Origin: Cellulomonas sp. P24
Lineage (GTDB): Bacteria; Actinomycetota; Actinomycetes; Actinomycetales; Cellulomonadaceae
Assembly: GCF_024704385.1 (NCBI RefSeq)
Contig: NZ_JAJDFX010000002.1
Location: forward strand, 620,001 to 684,000
DNA: 64,000 nucleotides
Direction: 5' to 3'
The notes beneath the pieces are model-generated. The model was given only the letters and a program-made list of their open reading frames with translations, was not told where the DNA came from and searched no databases. The translations under genes were made by a program, and so were the position numbers. Shown one piece after another: positions 25,295 to 36,250 of this stretch (position 1 is its first letter; each line of letters begins with the position of its first letter).

Positions 25295-26029
25295 TCACAC
25301 CCAGATCGCGGCGGGCCACCCGTCGCTGAAGCGCTCCGGCGGGTCAGGCAGCGAGATGGCCTGTCCAGCCGTGAATCTGCGGGCAGACCACGCCGCGGCG
25401 CCTGCGTCGAGCACGTCGTCCACCCCGGCGTTCCAGCCTGCCAAGCCCAGGTCCCCCGACAGGGCTACCCCGCACGCACGCAGCAGCTCCCGGCGTTGCT
25501 CCGCCCCTGCCCAGGTCAACTTCCGACTGGTCAGCGGCTGGCCTGCCATGTGCGCGAAGGACACCTCGGGGTGGACCTCGATGAGCACATGTGAGTCTCG
25601 TCCGGCGAAGCGCTCTACTTCGAAGACCTTGACCTTCAGGCCGAAAGCCTGAATCGAGAAGCCTTCGCCGGCCAGTTCGCGGTTGATGGCGACGGCGGCG
25701 CGATGGTCGGGCGCCCCCAGGGCGCGCCGTACGGGAGTCATGAAGACCGACGACCGCCGGGCACCGACCTCCGCCTTGGCGAGCTCGTCGGCCCGGCGCC
25801 GCCCGGAGTCAGGCAGCCCGATGGGGATGTCGACCGCCACTACCGCAAGCGGGCCGTGCTCTTCGACCTGTCGGACGAGGGCCTCGATGTCCGCGGCGGC
25901 GTACGCCTGCGGGTCTTGTTCGCCGAGCGCAATGCCGACCCACCCGCCCTTGCAGGCGTCGACCCCCAGGACACGCCCGGCAACCCGCCCCCGTTTCTGT
26001 ATGACACTCGGGTGCGACGCCTCGCTCAT
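25295..26029 (-). CDS. DUF429 predicted RNase H-like protein
   Basis: A 244-residue protein. The start VLGVDACKGGWVGIALG and the later VAVDIPIGLPD are the strand-turn motifs of DUF429, a family with an RNase H-like fold; SVFMTPVR and IEVHPEVSF are further family blocks. A nuclease role is predicted for the family but not established. Its ATG overlaps the stop of the upstream membrane-protein gene (ATGA), so the two are probably co-transcribed. It converges on the SIR2 gene and likely marks the transition out of the defence island. Confidence 0.8.
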   Translation of the reverse strand: MSEASHPSVIQKRGRVAGRVLGVDACKGGWVGIALGEQDPQAYAAADIEALVRQVEEHGPLAVVAVDIPIGLPDSGRRRADELAKAEVGARRSSVFMTPVRRALGAPDHRAAVAINRELAGEGFSIQAFGLKVKVFEVERFAGRDSHVLIEVHPEVSFAHMAGQPLTSRKLTWAGAEQRRELLRACGVALSGDLGLAGWNAGVDDVLDAGAAAWSARRFTAGQAISLPDPPERFSDGWPAAIWV

Positions 26030-26415
26030 TGTTCACGCCAGAACTGCCAGTCCGACGGCGGTTCTGGGAATTCTGCGCTGGGGCTCCAGCCCCCTGGGGG
26101 TGACCACCCCTCCGGCGGCGTCGGCCAGCTTGGCGGGACGACGAAGACCAGGCGAGCTCGACGGCGCCGCCACGTCTGCCGGAGCAGCAGCGCACCGGCC
26201 GTCGAGAGCGCCAAGCACGCCACGGCCACCAGCATCGCGAGAAGCCGGAAGAGACCGAGATCGGCCCCCTGACCCGGGCCCGGATCACTCGGCGCCCCAC
26301 CCAGAACCAACGCGACAACGCCAACCAGACCAATGACGAGACACAAGAAGGACAAGCTGGCATAGGCGGCGCGTATCCGTCGAGACTCCGCCGGTCGTTC
26401 CAGTTCGGCGTTCAT
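26026..26415 (-). CDS. Small two-helix membrane protein
   Basis: A 129-residue protein with two transmembrane helices (about residues 20-40 and 55-78) and a cytoplasmic tail of repeated Trp-Pro motifs (SWPTPPEGWSPPGGW ... DWQFW), a pattern seen in many actinobacterial membrane proteins of unknown function. ATG 26415 is chosen because GAGGGGG lies just upstream; a longer frame reaching 26709 has poor codon character. Overlap with the DUF429 start suggests coupled translation. Confidence 0.62.
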   Translation of the reverse strand: MNAELERPAESRRIRAAYASLSFLCLVIGLVGVVALVLGGAPSDPGPGQGADLGLFRLLAMLVAVACLALSTAGALLLRQTWRRRRARLVFVVPPSWPTPPEGWSPPGGWSPSAEFPEPPSDWQFWREQ

Positions 26416-26711
26416 CGGCCCCCTCAGCACGCCCGTCCGGGCCAACCGGACCCAGAGCAGCGTTCTCCAGGCCTTCACCCGCGCCCAAACTAGCCCGTTC
26501 ACGCTCGGCCCGGAGTAGACAGGAACGGTCCGCGTCGCGTGACGGGAGAGGGCGGCGGTCAAGGCAACAGTCAGCGCCATCACGACGGCCGGGTCGTGAA
26601 CATGGAGCACGCCGTCACAGGCTCTCGCATCACCTCGGCGGCGGGCCCTTACGGGACGGGCTTCGCGTGCCGATGGCAGTGCGTGAGTCGGGGAGTGCGG
26701 AGGGGGCACAC

Positions 26712-27695
26712 GTGAGCGCGACGCGACCGGGGAGCCATGCCCGCGACCCGTCCGTTCCCCCGCCGGTCGATCCTGAGCTGACGCGGCTGTCGGTACGGTG
26801 GACCCACCGTGCGTTGCGAACGGTGATCGCCGTCTGGTTGATCGCAGGCCTTGTCGGCGCCGTCAGTGACGCTCTGAGTCGCTACGGGCATCTGACCTGG
26901 ATCCTGGTGTGGGGTGGGCGCGGCGGCGTGGGCTTCGTGTGGCAGCTCCAGGTGCCGAAGGGCAGACTCGCCGTCGTCGCGCTCGCCGTAACGGGTGTTG
27001 CGGTGATCCCGTCGCTGATCGGCGCCTCACGGATGTTCACGGCTGCGCGGACGGGGCGCCCGCATCGCGGTCCGTCCTTGTGGTCGATCGTGGGAGTCAT
27101 CCTCGCCGTTGCCCTGGGGTCCAACATCATCGGGTGCTTCGTCCTGTCGGAGATCTACGGACCTACCTCCGACGCGGTGCTCGTCGCCGGGTTCGCCCCG
27201 CAGGTGCTGGGCCTTTTCGGTGGTCTGGTCATCGGGAGCGCCGTTCGGACGCGATACAACCCCTGGACGTGGACCGATCGTCGTAGTCGCCCCGCACCAG
27301 GTGCCCTGCAGAAGCGGCGACGGGACGCACGCGTGCTGACCGTGACGCTCGATCCGGAGACCACCGTGTTGACGGCCACGTACGCCGACGGCTCCCGGTA
27401 CCAGTACACGGGAGTAAGCGAGCAGGAACACGAGCTCGTCTCGGCCGGCTCCCGGATCGACCAGGTGGAGTTCCTCGGCCGGATCGCCCAAGCCAAGTCC
27501 TTCCGTCGCCTCGGCGAGGACGGGTGGCGACCGGCTCCGAGCACCGATGAGATCGGCCTTCCCCCGCCGACTGGACCCGCTGGGCACAGGACTTCCTGCT
27601 CGGCGAGCGCCCACCGACCGGGGACACCCATCCGCGGGCTCCCCGCGCACCCCGTGCCAACGCCCGCCGGGTCGAGGTCACACCCACCGGGGTGA
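26712..27695 (+). CDS. Membrane protein with KTSC-like domain, probably frameshifted near its end
   Basis: A 327-residue frame. GTG 26712 is chosen for the GGAGGGGGC site; an upstream GTG at 26667 has none. Residues about 35-170 contain four hydrophobic segments (such as LRTVIAVWLIAGLVGAV and SIVGVILAVALGSNIIG). From about 205 a cytoplasmic segment, VLTATYADGSRYQYTGVSEQEHEL, resembles a KTSC domain, of unknown function. After about residue 285 the sequence turns into Pro/Arg/Ser-rich noise, while a neighbouring frame becomes coding-like (ADWTRWAQDFLLGERPP). One extra base in the C-run at 27559-27563 would fuse this gene with the one ending at 28093. Confidence 0.55.
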   Translation: MSATRPGSHARDPSVPPPVDPELTRLSVRWTHRALRTVIAVWLIAGLVGAVSDALSRYGHLTWILVWGGRGGVGFVWQLQVPKGRLAVVALAVTGVAVIPSLIGASRMFTAARTGRPHRGPSLWSIVGVILAVALGSNIIGCFVLSEIYGPTSDAVLVAGFAPQVLGLFGGLVIGSAVRTRYNPWTWTDRRSRPAPGALQKRRRDARVLTVTLDPETTVLTATYADGSRYQYTGVSEQEHELVSAGSRIDQVEFLGRIAQAKSFRRLGEDGWRPAPSTDEIGLPPPTGPAGHRTSCSASAHRPGTPIRGLPAHPVPTPAGSRSHPPG

Positions 27696-28093
27696 CCTGG
27701 CACACCCTGATCGGACGCAGTGGTCACGTCCCCGCCGCGCACGTCGGCGACGTTCGTATGGCTGAGGTCGAGTTCTCCGGGAACGTCACGGTCGTGTTCT
27801 CCTACGCGCTGGTCCTCGACCACGACGGCGCCGCGCTGCTCCGAGTCTCGGTGCGCAGCGGAGGGTCGGTGTCCGCGGCGGAGGGAAAGCGCCGCCTGCG
27901 CGAGATGTGGGCTCCGCTCGGCGTCCCGGTCACGCGATACTCCAGCGCTCTCAGCCGCGCGAAGGATCTCCGCCGACGCTGGCCCGAAGCCTTCCCATGG
28001 GCACGCGCCTACCCGCTCGTGACCGCCTGGGGCGCTGCCGCGCTGTGGATGGGCGTCGTCGTCCCGATCCTGGACCACCTCTTCGGTTCGTGA
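27692..28093 (+). CDS. C-terminal continuation of the KTSC membrane protein, or a separate small protein
   Basis: A 133-residue frame from GTG 27692, whose coding character in fact extends upstream to about 27565 without a start codon. It contains VTWHTLIGRSGHVPAAHVGDVRMAEVEF, a beta-rich part and a single hydrophobic segment near the end (YPLVTAWGAAALWMGVVVPIL). Lack of its own ribosome-binding site and the overlap with the preceding gene's noisy tail favour it being the displaced C-terminus of that gene. Function unknown. Confidence 0.48.
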   Translation: MTWHTLIGRSGHVPAAHVGDVRMAEVEFSGNVTVVFSYALVLDHDGAALLRVSVRSGGSVSAAEGKRRLREMWAPLGVPVTRYSSALSRAKDLRRRWPEAFPWARAYPLVTAWGAAALWMGVVVPILDHLFGS

Positions 28094-28474
28094 ACCAGAC
28101 CCCTGAGCCAGCACACGACGCCACCGGAACGGTGTGGCCGAGCAGGGAACGTTCACCCAGGCCAAAGGCGCACCTCAGTGCGCACGCTCGTTGCGGTTCT
28201 CCCCCAGGACCGGACCGTGTTCCACATCGACCGGATCCGCATTCCAGGTTCAGCCGAAACGCGTCCCGAGATCGCCTGAGGCAAAGTCGCAGGTCAAGAC
28301 CGAAATCCCAGGTCAGAGTGAATTTTCGCATGCCCCATGGAGGCGTGCCGTCAAGCGTAGCGGCGCTCGCCCGAGCGGACGATCCTGTGCCCGACACCCG
28401 CTCGCAGCCCGCCCGCGACGACGCGCCTACCGCATGATGCTGGGAGCCGGCGGGAAGGATGGAAGGATAGCGAC
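28094..28474. other. Boundary region between accessory and core genes
   Basis: About 380 bases with no gene I can support. The middle (28200-28340) is less GC-rich than its surroundings and contains AGGTCA twice, 14 bases apart, near 28290-28320. This would be a natural place to look for an attachment site, but I found no matching copy elsewhere in the window. Confidence 0.4.
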
Positions 28475-30139
28475 GTGACTGTGCAGCCCGGTCCCGCCGC
28501 GGAGCGGGACACCACCGAGGCTCCTGTCGTGACCCCATCGCTCCTCGACGCCGTCCAGGACCTCCGGCGCGATGTCGAGGCCACCGCGTTCCCGCTCGAG
28601 ATCACGGGTGTCACTCGGGCCCGCGCCTCGCAGCGCCGCCTGCTGGACCAGCTCCAGGACCACCTCCTCCCCCGCCTGCGTGAGCTCTCGGCGCCGGCGA
28701 TCGTCGTCGTGGCGGGGTCCACGGGCGCCGGGAAGTCGACGCTCGTCAACTCGCTGCTCGGGGCCGAGGTCAGCCAGGCGGGGGTCCTGCGTCCGACGAC
28801 CCGCCGGCCCGTGCTGGTGCACCACCCGGACGACGCCGACCTCCTCGCCGATCACCCGGTCCTGACAGCCGTGGAGGTGGTCACGCACGAGCGCGTGCCG
28901 CGCGGTATCGCCCTGCTCGACGCCCCCGACCTCGACTCGGTGCTGGAGAGCAACCGGGAGGCCGCGCACCGGCTCCTCGAGGCCGCCGACCTGTGGTTGT
29001 TCGTCACGACGGCCGCGCGGTACGGCGACGCACTTCCGTGGCAGGTGCTCGAGGGTGCGATGGAGCGTGGTGCCTCGATCGCGATGGTGCTCAACCGCGC
29101 CCCGGCCGACTCCCTGCCGACCGTCCGCGGCGACCTCCTCGACCGGCTGCGCAGCCACGACATGCAGGCCGTGCCGTTGTTCGTCGTCCCGGATGCCGGC
29201 CCTCACGAGGGTCTGCTCGACAGCGCCGGCGTGGCGCCGATCACCCGCTGGTTGACGATGCTGGCGGGCACCGATCGTGCCCGTGCGGTGATCGCGCGCA
29301 CCCTGCGGGGGTCGCTCTCCGCGCTGCGGCCGTGGGTCGACGAGCTCGCCGAGGCGGTGCAGGACCAGGCGGACGCCGCTCAGGCGATTCGCGAGGTCCT
29401 TGCCGTCGCGGTCGAGGCCCCCGCACGGACCGCCGAGGAGAACGTCCGCGGCGGGTCGGTGGGCGACGGTGCCGCGCGGGCCCGGTGGTCGGAGCTCGCA
29501 GCGGCCGGCGGCCCGCTCGCCGCGGTGGTGCGCCCGTCCGGGCGCTTGCGCGGAACACGGCGCACCGGGCTCGCCCGGCAGGAGGCGCTGTCCGTCCTCG
29601 CCGATGACCTGCAACGTTCGGCGGAAGCCACCCTTCTCGGCGGTGCGATCCACGCCCACACCGTGCTGGTCGGAGCGCTCACGGCTCCGGACGGCCCGGC
29701 CGGCGGACCGACCGTCGCAGGTGCGGCACCGCTCGAGCAGACCGCTCAGGAGCGACGGACCTCGGCGGTCGAGGCCGCTGCCGACTGGGTCCGGACGGCC
29801 GACCAGGCGGTGCATGCGCTGGTGACCTCGAGCGATCGCCACGTGTCCGCCCGCGCGTCGCGCGCGGCCCGGGCGCTCGGCGAGCACGGCCTGGCAGTCG
29901 TCGCTCTTGCCGCGGCCGCCGGCGTCACCCGTGCCGACGAGCTCCTCCTGGCGGCGCTCCCGGCCTCCGGCAGCGAGCTGAGGACCCACCTGCGCGAGAA
30001 CCTCGCGGCGCGCGCCGCAGCGCTGGCCCGGCACGAGGAGGTCGCGATCCTGAGCGGTCTGCTCGACGGAGCCGACCTCGCCCCGGACGCGGCATCGGTC
30101 CTCCGCCTGCGCCTCGCGGTGCTCAAGGGGCTCTCATGA
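28475..30139 (+). CDS. Dynamin-family GTPase, first of a pair
   Basis: A 554-residue GTPase. G1 is GSTGAGKS at residues 81-88, followed by PTTRRPVL (G2 region), DAPDLDS near 150 (G3) and LNRAP near 205 in place of the usual NKxD, a relaxed G4. The remainder is helical, with the long Ala/Arg/Glu-rich segments seen in bacterial dynamin-like and YfjP-type GTPases. It is read with a second GTPase that overlaps by four bases, an arrangement common in actinobacteria, where a cell-envelope or division role is suspected but not demonstrated. GTG 28475 is supported by frame and context only. Confidence 0.8.
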   Translation: MTVQPGPAAERDTTEAPVVTPSLLDAVQDLRRDVEATAFPLEITGVTRARASQRRLLDQLQDHLLPRLRELSAPAIVVVAGSTGAGKSTLVNSLLGAEVSQAGVLRPTTRRPVLVHHPDDADLLADHPVLTAVEVVTHERVPRGIALLDAPDLDSVLESNREAAHRLLEAADLWLFVTTAARYGDALPWQVLEGAMERGASIAMVLNRAPADSLPTVRGDLLDRLRSHDMQAVPLFVVPDAGPHEGLLDSAGVAPITRWLTMLAGTDRARAVIARTLRGSLSALRPWVDELAEAVQDQADAAQAIREVLAVAVEAPARTAEENVRGGSVGDGAARARWSELAAAGGPLAAVVRPSGRLRGTRRTGLARQEALSVLADDLQRSAEATLLGGAIHAHTVLVGALTAPDGPAGGPTVAGAAPLEQTAQERRTSAVEAAADWVRTADQAVHALVTSSDRHVSARASRAARALGEHGLAVVALAAAAGVTRADELLLAALPASGSELRTHLRENLAARAAALARHEEVAILSGLLDGADLAPDAASVLRLRLAVLKGLS

Positions 30140-31653
30140 GCGGCCAGCACATCGCGGCCACCGAGCTCACCGCGCGGACCGATGCGCTCGAGCAGGCTGT
30201 CACGCTCGCGGGTAGCCGGGTCGACGAGACCGTCGCACGGCGGGTGTCCGGGACCGTGGCCGGTGCACGCGAGAGGCTCGCCCTCGGCGTCGACCACACG
30301 CTCGTCGCGCTCGTCGGGGGTACCGGATCGGGCAAGTCGAGCCTCTTCAACGCGATCGCCGGTCTCGACTTCGCCGACGTCGGCGTCAAGCGCCCCACCA
30401 CGGCCGACGTCACCGCGTGCGTCTGGGGCAGCACGGGTGAAGCACTCCTCGACTGGCTCGGCGTCGCATCCGACCGGCGCATCGAGCGTGAGAGCGCACT
30501 GGACGGTGACACCGAGGCGCCGCTGCGCGGGCTGGTCCTCCTCGACCTGCCGGACCACGACTCGATCGAGCAGACCCACCGTGTGATCGTCGACAGGCTC
30601 CTCCCGATGGTCGACCTCCTCGTGTGGGTGGTGGACCCGCAGAAGTACGCCGACGACGCGCTGCACTCCGGTTACCTGCGGCACCTGGTCGGTCACGAGT
30701 CCGCGATGACGGTGGTGCTGAACCACATCGACACGGTCCGCCCGGAGATGCGCGACGAGCTGGCCGCGGACGTGTCACGGCTCCTGGTCGAGGACGGGTT
30801 GACAGGGGTGCAGGTGATGGTCGCCTCGGCGCGCGAGGGCGTCGGCATCGCCGAGATCCGCGCCCGGCTCACCGACGTCGTGAGCCGCCGGAGCACCGCT
30901 GCGGTCCGGCTCGGTGCCGAGGTCAACGACGCCGCGGTGGCGCTGGCACGCGCGGTGGCGGCGCCGTCGCCGTCTCGCGCGCCTCTCCCGGTCGACGACG
31001 TCGTGGACGATCTCATCGCTGCTGCAGGTCTGGTCGCGGTGGCGGACGCCGTCGCCGCTGTGGTCCGCGGGTCCTCGGGCTCGGTGCCGGCCCTCGGCCC
31101 CGTCCAGCCGGACTCGGTCGACATCGCACGGTCCCGGTGGCTCGAGGCCCTCGTCGGGCGTGCGCCCGAGTCGTGGCTCGCCGACGTCGGCGCCCGCATC
31201 GCCTCCGTGGACCGGCTGCGCGTCACTGTCGACGAGGCCCTCGGCTCCCTCACACTCGCGGCGCGACGGTCACGGCTCGCGCTCGCCCTGTCTGTCCTCG
31301 CGGTCGTCGCCGTCCTCGCCGGGGTGGCGATGTCAGCGGTGGCCGCGGGTTGGTGGACGGTCGCCTCGCTCACCGACCTGTCGACGGTGCCGGCCTGGGC
31401 CCTCGCGGCGGGCGCACTGATCTTGGCCGTGGCCCTGCTCGCTCTGGCGGGCGCCGCGAAGAGGTCGGCGGCTCGGCGCCGCTCGGCCGCCGTGCTGCGC
31501 GAGGGCCGGGAGAAGGTCGCCGGTGTCGTTCGGATCGCTCTGGTGGAGCCGACGACGGCAGTCCTCGACGAACGCGACCGCGTGGAGGAGCTGACCGCGG
31601 TCGCGCAGGCCGGCCACTCGACCGACCCGTCCCCAGCACGACCGCCGGCGTGA
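30136..31653 (+). CDS. Membrane-anchored GTPase, second of a pair
   Basis: A 505-residue GTPase. G1 GGTGSGKSS occupies residues 61-69, G3 DLPDHDS about 136 and G4 NHID about 197. Two transmembrane helices lie near the C-terminus (LALALSVLAVVAVLAGVAM, about 380-400, and ALAAGALILAVALLALAG, about 420-440), so the GTPase head is held at the membrane. The start overlaps the upstream GTPase stop (ATGA), which implies coupled synthesis and probably a heteromeric complex. Family members are annotated YfjP-like; their cellular role is not settled. Confidence 0.8.
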   Translation: MSGQHIAATELTARTDALEQAVTLAGSRVDETVARRVSGTVAGARERLALGVDHTLVALVGGTGSGKSSLFNAIAGLDFADVGVKRPTTADVTACVWGSTGEALLDWLGVASDRRIERESALDGDTEAPLRGLVLLDLPDHDSIEQTHRVIVDRLLPMVDLLVWVVDPQKYADDALHSGYLRHLVGHESAMTVVLNHIDTVRPEMRDELAADVSRLLVEDGLTGVQVMVASAREGVGIAEIRARLTDVVSRRSTAAVRLGAEVNDAAVALARAVAAPSPSRAPLPVDDVVDDLIAAAGLVAVADAVAAVVRGSSGSVPALGPVQPDSVDIARSRWLEALVGRAPESWLADVGARIASVDRLRVTVDEALGSLTLAARRSRLALALSVLAVVAVLAGVAMSAVAAGWWTVASLTDLSTVPAWALAAGALILAVALLALAGAAKRSAARRRSAAVLREGREKVAGVVRIALVEPTTAVLDERDRVEELTAVAQAGHSTDPSPARPPA

Positions 31654-31755
31654 CGTCCCCCAGCTGATCGGATCGTCGGCACGAGGACCTCGCCCGTCGC
31701 TGCACGATTCCCGCACGGGTCGGCACCGGGCCGGCCCCTGAGCGTGGAGGAACCG

Positions 31756-32295
31756 ATGAGCAGCAACGGACTGACACTGACTTTGACCGGCTGGGTGGGC
31801 ACCGAGCCCAAGCACTTCCCCGGCTCCACGCCGTTCACCAGCTTCCGGATGGCGAGCACGCGGCGGTTCTTCGACGTCCGTCAGAATGCGTGGGTCGACG
31901 GCAAGACGCTCTGGTTCACGATCAAGGTCTGGCGCGAGGCCGCCCTCAACGTCGCGGAGTCCCTGCGGAAGTCCGACCCGGTTGTGGTCACCGGTCGGCT
32001 GGGGACGGAGGAGTGGGACAGCCCCGACGGGCCGCGCAGCACGCTCGTGCTCGAGGCCACCTCGATCGGACCGGACCTCACCTACGGCCAGGCCAGGTTC
32101 ATGCGGACGGTCCACCGGCCCCTGACCGACGCCCCCGACGCGGAGGACCCCGGCGACGAGCCCGGCGCCCGCGAGGACCTCGACGCGCTCGATCAGCTGA
32201 GCGAGCTGTTCGAGACCGACGCCGACGCGCAGGCCGACGCACCCGGAGCGAGCGACGCCGGCGATCTGGTCGGCTCGGGCACGGAGCGCGGGTGA
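31756..32295 (+). CDS. ssb: Single-stranded DNA-binding protein (paralogue)
   Basis: A 179-residue protein with an N-terminal OB fold (LTLTGWVGTEPKHFPG, TSFRMASTRRFFD, LWFTIKVWREAALNVAESL, DPVVVTGRLGTEEW) and an acidic disordered tail from about residue 115. The tail ends GSGTERG and lacks the DDDIPF-type tip of the housekeeping SSB, so it probably does not recruit the same partners. ATG 31756 has GGAGG five bases upstream. It lies between the GTPase pair and ettA. Actinobacteria often have a second SSB linked to competence or stress, a role that is only possible here. Confidence 0.85.
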   Translation: MSSNGLTLTLTGWVGTEPKHFPGSTPFTSFRMASTRRFFDVRQNAWVDGKTLWFTIKVWREAALNVAESLRKSDPVVVTGRLGTEEWDSPDGPRSTLVLEATSIGPDLTYGQARFMRTVHRPLTDAPDAEDPGDEPGAREDLDALDQLSELFETDADAQADAPGASDAGDLVGSGTERG

Positions 32296-32418
32296 TCGCC
32301 TAGGCTGGGTGACCGACAGCGCCCGGTCGCACACGTGCGGCCGGGCTGCTCACCGAGAGCACCCATCTCGGGTACCGCGCGGTACCCGATCAGCGAATGC
32401 AGGGCGGACGAAGAGCCA

Positions 32419-34101
<1,683 letters not shown>

Positions 34102-34108
34102 ACGGACC

Positions 34109-34148
34109 GGCGGGGTGCGACGGGCGTCAGCGCCCACGGCACCCCGCC
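34109..34148 (+). terminator. Intrinsic terminator of ettA
   Basis: GGCGGGGTGC and GCACCCCGCC pair perfectly, with a second small stem (GGGCG/CGCCC) in the loop, starting eight bases after the ettA stop. Confidence 0.75.
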
Positions 34149-34185
34149 GCCCGTCCCCGTCCGGAGCGACGTCCAGGGAGCAGCG

Positions 34186-34683
34186 ATGAGCCGGATCGTC
34201 ATATCTGTCCAGCTGAGATGGTCCGACATGGACGCCTACGCCCACGTCAACAACGTCGAGATGCTGCGCCTTCTCGAAGAGGCGCGCATCGAGGCCTTCT
34301 GGCGACACCCGGCGCCTCCGGCCGACGGCGGGTGGCCCACCGCGGTGCTCGACGCCGGGCCCGGCGCGCAGACGACGACCCTCGTCGCGAGCCAGGAGAT
34401 CGAGTACGTCCGTCCGCTCGGCTACCGCCGCTCACCGGTGGCGATCACCCTGTGGATCGGCCACCTCGGCGGGGCCAGCATCGACGTCTGCTACGAGGTG
34501 ACCGACCAGGACGAGGGAACCGGTCAGCCCGTCGAGGTCTACGCCCGAGCGCGGACCACCCTCGTCCTCGTCGACGCGACCACAGGCGCTCCACGGCGGA
34601 TCACCCCCGACGAGCGGGCCGCCTGGCTGCCGTACCTCGACGAGCCCGTGCGGATCCGCCGCCGGAACGACCGCGACCGCTGA
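34186..34683 (+). CDS. Acyl-CoA thioesterase, 4HBT hot-dog family
   Basis: A 165-residue hot-dog-fold protein. The 4-hydroxybenzoyl-CoA thioesterase signature is seen as RWSDMDAYAHVNNVEMLRLLEEAR (catalytic Asp near 15 and HVNN near 20), followed by the strand segments IEYVRPLGYRRSPVAITLWIG and YARARTTLVLVD. It hydrolyses an acyl-CoA thioester in the cytoplasm; the physiological substrate is not indicated. ATG 34186 has AGGGAGCAGCG upstream. It faces a second, TesB-type thioesterase on the opposite strand. Confidence 0.85.
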   Translation: MSRIVISVQLRWSDMDAYAHVNNVEMLRLLEEARIEAFWRHPAPPADGGWPTAVLDAGPGAQTTTLVASQEIEYVRPLGYRRSPVAITLWIGHLGGASIDVCYEVTDQDEGTGQPVEVYARARTTLVLVDATTGAPRRITPDERAAWLPYLDEPVRIRRRNDRDR

Positions 34684-34747
34684 GGGTTCCGCGCGCCGCA
34701 GCTCGTGCACCGGCCGACCTGCGGCGCGGCTCGCTGCACGGCACGGC

Positions 34748-35734
34748 TCACGCCTGCGGCGCGCGCACCATCCCCTCCTGCGCGATCGTCGCCACGAGCG
34801 TCCCGTCCCGCGTGTAGACACGGGCGAGCCCGAGACCCCGTCCGCCCTGAGCTGACGGCGACGACTGCTCGAACAGCAGCCAGTCGTCGACCCGGACGTC
34901 GCGGTGCCACCACATCGCGTGGTCGAGGCTCGCGATCGACAGTCCACGCGTCGCCCAGCTCAGGCCGTGTCGTCGGAGCACCGGCTCGAGCATCACCTGG
35001 TCGCACACGTACGCGAGCAGCGCCCGGTGCACGAGCTGGCTGTCCGGGACGACACCACGGGCTCGCATCCACACCCGCTGCTGGTCGGAGGAACCGTCCC
35101 CCTCGACGCCAGGTACTGCCGGCCCCAGGTACAGGGACGACCCGACGTGCCGGACGTCGAAGGCCGCGTAGCGCGTCCAGAACTGCGCGACCGGGTGGTC
35201 GAGGGACCCCAGGACCTCGACCGCCGAGTCGATGTCATCCGGACCGGCGTGCGGCTGCGGGGACACCGCGTGGTCGAGACCCGGCTGATCCTCCTGGAAG
35301 GACAGGATCATCGAGAGGATCGGGACGTCGTCCTGCAGCGCATGGATCCGGCGCGCCGTGAACGAGCGGCCGTCGCGCAACCGCTCGACGGCGTAGGTGA
35401 TGGGCTGGTCCACGGCGCCGGCCCGGAGGAAGTACCCGTGCAACGAGTGCGGGAGCCGGTCCGACGGGACCGTGTGACCCGCGGCGATCAACCCTTGCGC
35501 GAGCACCTGCCCGCCGAAGACCCGACCGTTGAGCTGAGGCAGGTTCTGCCCGACGAACGTGTCGTCGTCGACGCGGCGGATCTCGAGCGCATCGAGCAGC
35601 TCGCGCGTCGGGTCCGGTGCAGCGGGAGCTGCGTCCCGTGCCGCTCCGTCGCCGGCTCCCTCCGTCCGTGCGCGCTCTGCCCGTGTGCTGTCGACCGGCC
35701 CGATCCCGGCCCGTCCCTGGTCGGATGTGGTCAC
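34748..35734 (-). CDS. tesB: Acyl-CoA thioesterase II
   Basis: A 328-residue double hot-dog thioesterase. After a disordered N-terminus the TesB blocks are clear: [51 protein letters not shown], and in the second repeat [12 protein letters not shown] and [25 protein letters not shown], with the conserved Asp of the DQ pair and SLDHA. It cleaves medium and long acyl-CoA. GTG 35734 overlaps the stop of the globin gene upstream (GTGA), so the two are probably co-transcribed, which is an arrangement seen across actinobacteria. Confidence 0.9.
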   Translation of the reverse strand: MTTSDQGRAGIGPVDSTRAERARTEGAGDGAARDAAPAAPDPTRELLDALEIRRVDDDTFVGQNLPQLNGRVFGGQVLAQGLIAAGHTVPSDRLPHSLHGYFLRAGAVDQPITYAVERLRDGRSFTARRIHALQDDVPILSMILSFQEDQPGLDHAVSPQPHAGPDDIDSAVEVLGSLDHPVAQFWTRYAAFDVRHVGSSLYLGPAVPGVEGDGSSDQQRVWMRARGVVPDSQLVHRALLAYVCDQVMLEPVLRRHGLSWATRGLSIASLDHAMWWHRDVRVDDWLLFEQSSPSAQGGRGLGLARVYTRDGTLVATIAQEGMVRAPQA

Positions 35735-36135
35735 CGCGTCCCGTCCTCCGGAGTGTTGATCAGTGAGTGCGCGGCACGCTCGAGGTAGTCCCAGAGCATC
35801 GCCTGGTCGAGGGGCGCCAGACCGAGGGACTCGACCGCCGTCCGCATGTGCCGCAACCAGCGGTCCCGTGCCTGCGGCGTCACGGCGAACGGCGCGTGCC
35901 GGGCGCGCAGCCGTGGGTGCCCACGCTCGTCGCTGTAGGTGGACGGACCGCCCCAGTACTGCTCGAGGAACATCGTCAGCCGGCGCGCCGCGGGCCCGAG
36001 GTCCGCCTCGGGATACATCGGTCTGAGCAGGTCGTCCTCGGCGACTCCGGCGTAGAAGGCCTCGACCAGCCGCTCGAAGGTCTCGTGTCCGCCGATCGAT
36101 GCGTAGAACGACGCGGCCGGGTCGGTGAAGGTCAC
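35731..36135 (-). CDS. Group II truncated haemoglobin
   Basis: A 134-residue 2-on-2 globin. [28 protein letters not shown] covers the B-C-E region, with the distal residues Tyr and Trp expected in trHbO (Tyr near 28, RWLRHM near 93), and [11 protein letters not shown] carries the proximal His near 80. It binds haem and handles oxygen, NO or peroxide; the exact job is unproven. Length is typical. The ATG at 36135 is close to the start of the fold. It is the first gene of a two-gene unit with tesB. Confidence 0.88.
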   Translation of the reverse strand: MTFTDPAASFYASIGGHETFERLVEAFYAGVAEDDLLRPMYPEADLGPAARRLTMFLEQYWGGPSTYSDERGHPRLRARHAPFAVTPQARDRWLRHMRTAVESLGLAPLDQAMLWDYLERAAHSLINTPEDGTR

Positions 36136-36250
36136 CGCGCCATCTTCTCACCGCCACGAGGGTGCCGATCGGCGCGTCGTAGGTGGTGAGCCGCGCGGAC
36201 TAGTCTGTGGAGCACCACACCGGTGGGGTGTGCGCGACCTGGGGAGTTCT

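Noticed and set aside
28094-28474. Attachment site at the island's right boundary
   Set aside because: AGGTCA occurs twice and base composition changes here, but no matching copy at another boundary was found in the window, so an att site cannot be supported.
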